Part shown: piece by piece, positions 63,726 through 64,000 of the stretch
How the letters are laid out: every line of letters starts with the position of its first letter
Numbering within the stretch: position 1 is the stretch's first letter
NCBI RefSeq assembly: GCF_904848675.1
Contig: NZ_LR890047.1
Location: 1 to 64,000 of the forward strand
Direction of reading: 5' to 3'
DNA length: 64,000 nt
Origin: Profftia tarda
GTDB lineage: Bacteria > Pseudomonadota > Gammaproteobacteria > Enterobacterales > Enterobacteriaceae
Translations under genes and position numbers: made by a program
The notes under the pieces: generated by a model
Told to the model about the DNA's origin: nothing
Seen by the model: the letters and a program-made list of their open reading frames with translations, nothing else
Database searches by the model: none

Positions 63726-64000
63726 TTATAATGACGTCATATTATTTTTAGATGCAGCTTTAACGATCATGGCAAAGTTCTTCGCCTGTAAAGATGCACC
63801 TCCAACCAGTGCTCCATCAATATCTGGCTGAGCAAATAGTTTAGTAGCATTGGCGGAATTCACAGAACCACCGTACTGTATTATAACTTTGTTGGCTGCT
63901 TCATAACTGTATTGAGCAATATGCTCACGGATGAATTTATGCATAAATTGCGCTTGGTTTGGTGTAGCTGATGTACCAGTACCAATTGCCCATACTGGTT
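63726..64000 (-). CDS. tpiA: Triosephosphate isomerase, C-terminal part (cut by window edge)
   Basis: TpiA interconverts dihydroxyacetone phosphate and glyceraldehyde 3-phosphate in glycolysis. The window holds about the last 90 residues. The visible part begins PVWAIGTGTSATPNQAQ, and the partial codon before it (nAA) is consistent with the catalytic Glu. IIQYGGSVNSANATKLFAQ and DIDGALVGGASL give the phosphate-binding loops. The frame ends with a stop at 63726. The start codon lies beyond position 64000. No frameshift is seen in the visible portion. Confidence 0.96.
   Translation of the reverse strand, partial: PVWAIGTGTSATPNQAQFMHKFIREHIAQYSYEAANKVIIQYGGSVNSANATKLFAQPDIDGALVGGASLQAKNFAMIVKAASKNNMTSL

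Noticed and set aside
1..64000. tRNA genes in the spacers
   Set aside because: I looked for T-loop (GTTCRANYC) and D-loop patterns on the plus strand and for GC-rich cloverleaf-sized patches. None was convincing, but a covariance-model search would be decisive.

Overview
The window looks like chromosome from a gammaproteobacterial (Enterobacterales-type) intracellular symbiont, probably of an insect, in an advanced but incomplete stage of genome decay. Every recognisable protein aligns best from memory with its Escherichia coli / Sodalis-type counterpart. The DNA is strongly AT-rich. Only about 42% of the window is occupied by genes: 29 protein genes (one cut by the window edge, one truncated) plus the RNase P RNA. 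The remaining ~37 kb is AT-rich sequence with no supported gene. I see no insertion sequence, prophage, CRISPR array, tRNA or intact rRNA. A mealybug-type Sodalis-allied symbiont with a low-coding-density genome would fit, but the sequence alone does not name the species.

Layout. 0.6-11.6 kb holds two complete groS-groL chaperonin operons in the same orientation, separated by mnmG and hpt on the minus strand. Each operon has a sigma-32-like promoter and a strong terminator hairpin. 13-24 kb holds trxB (-), a truncated ftsK (membrane domain only), hcaT and ftsY. 25-34 kb holds rpoH, rph, proB (lacking its PUA domain), proA and pssA. 35-38.5 kb holds mltA and glyA (both -). 42-52.3 kb holds lepA, lepB, overlapping rnc-era, dut (-), acpS, rsmI and rnpB. 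54-64 kb holds a ribB fossil (-), ubiK, aroH, nth (-), fpr and the C-terminal end of tpiA (-).

How the genes work together. Most functions are informational or housekeeping: RNA processing (rnpB, rnc, rph), tRNA/rRNA modification (mnmG, rsmI), translation (lepA, era) and protein export (ftsY, lepB). Others cover folding and heat shock (groESL twice, rpoH), redox (trxB, fpr), lipid and envelope (pssA, acpS, mltA, ftsK N-domain), nucleotides (hpt, dut), repair (nth) and metabolism (glyA, tpiA, ubiK). Amino-acid provisioning is represented by proBA and aroH, the tryptophan-sensitive entry to the shikimate pathway.

Enteric gene order survives with genes erased in place. The ftsY-rpoH gap has the size of ftsE+ftsX, the trxB-ftsK gap that of lrp plus spacers, and the proB-proA gap that of the missing PUA domain. 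A C-terminal ribB remnant lies divergent from ubiK as in E. coli. I found no convincing new biological system. The points most worth a second look are the diverged, apparently heat-shock-controlled chaperonin duplication, the ftsK A10 frameshift and domain reduction, a probable 23S rRNA fossil near 41.3 kb, and several long perfect hairpins in otherwise gene-free DNA.
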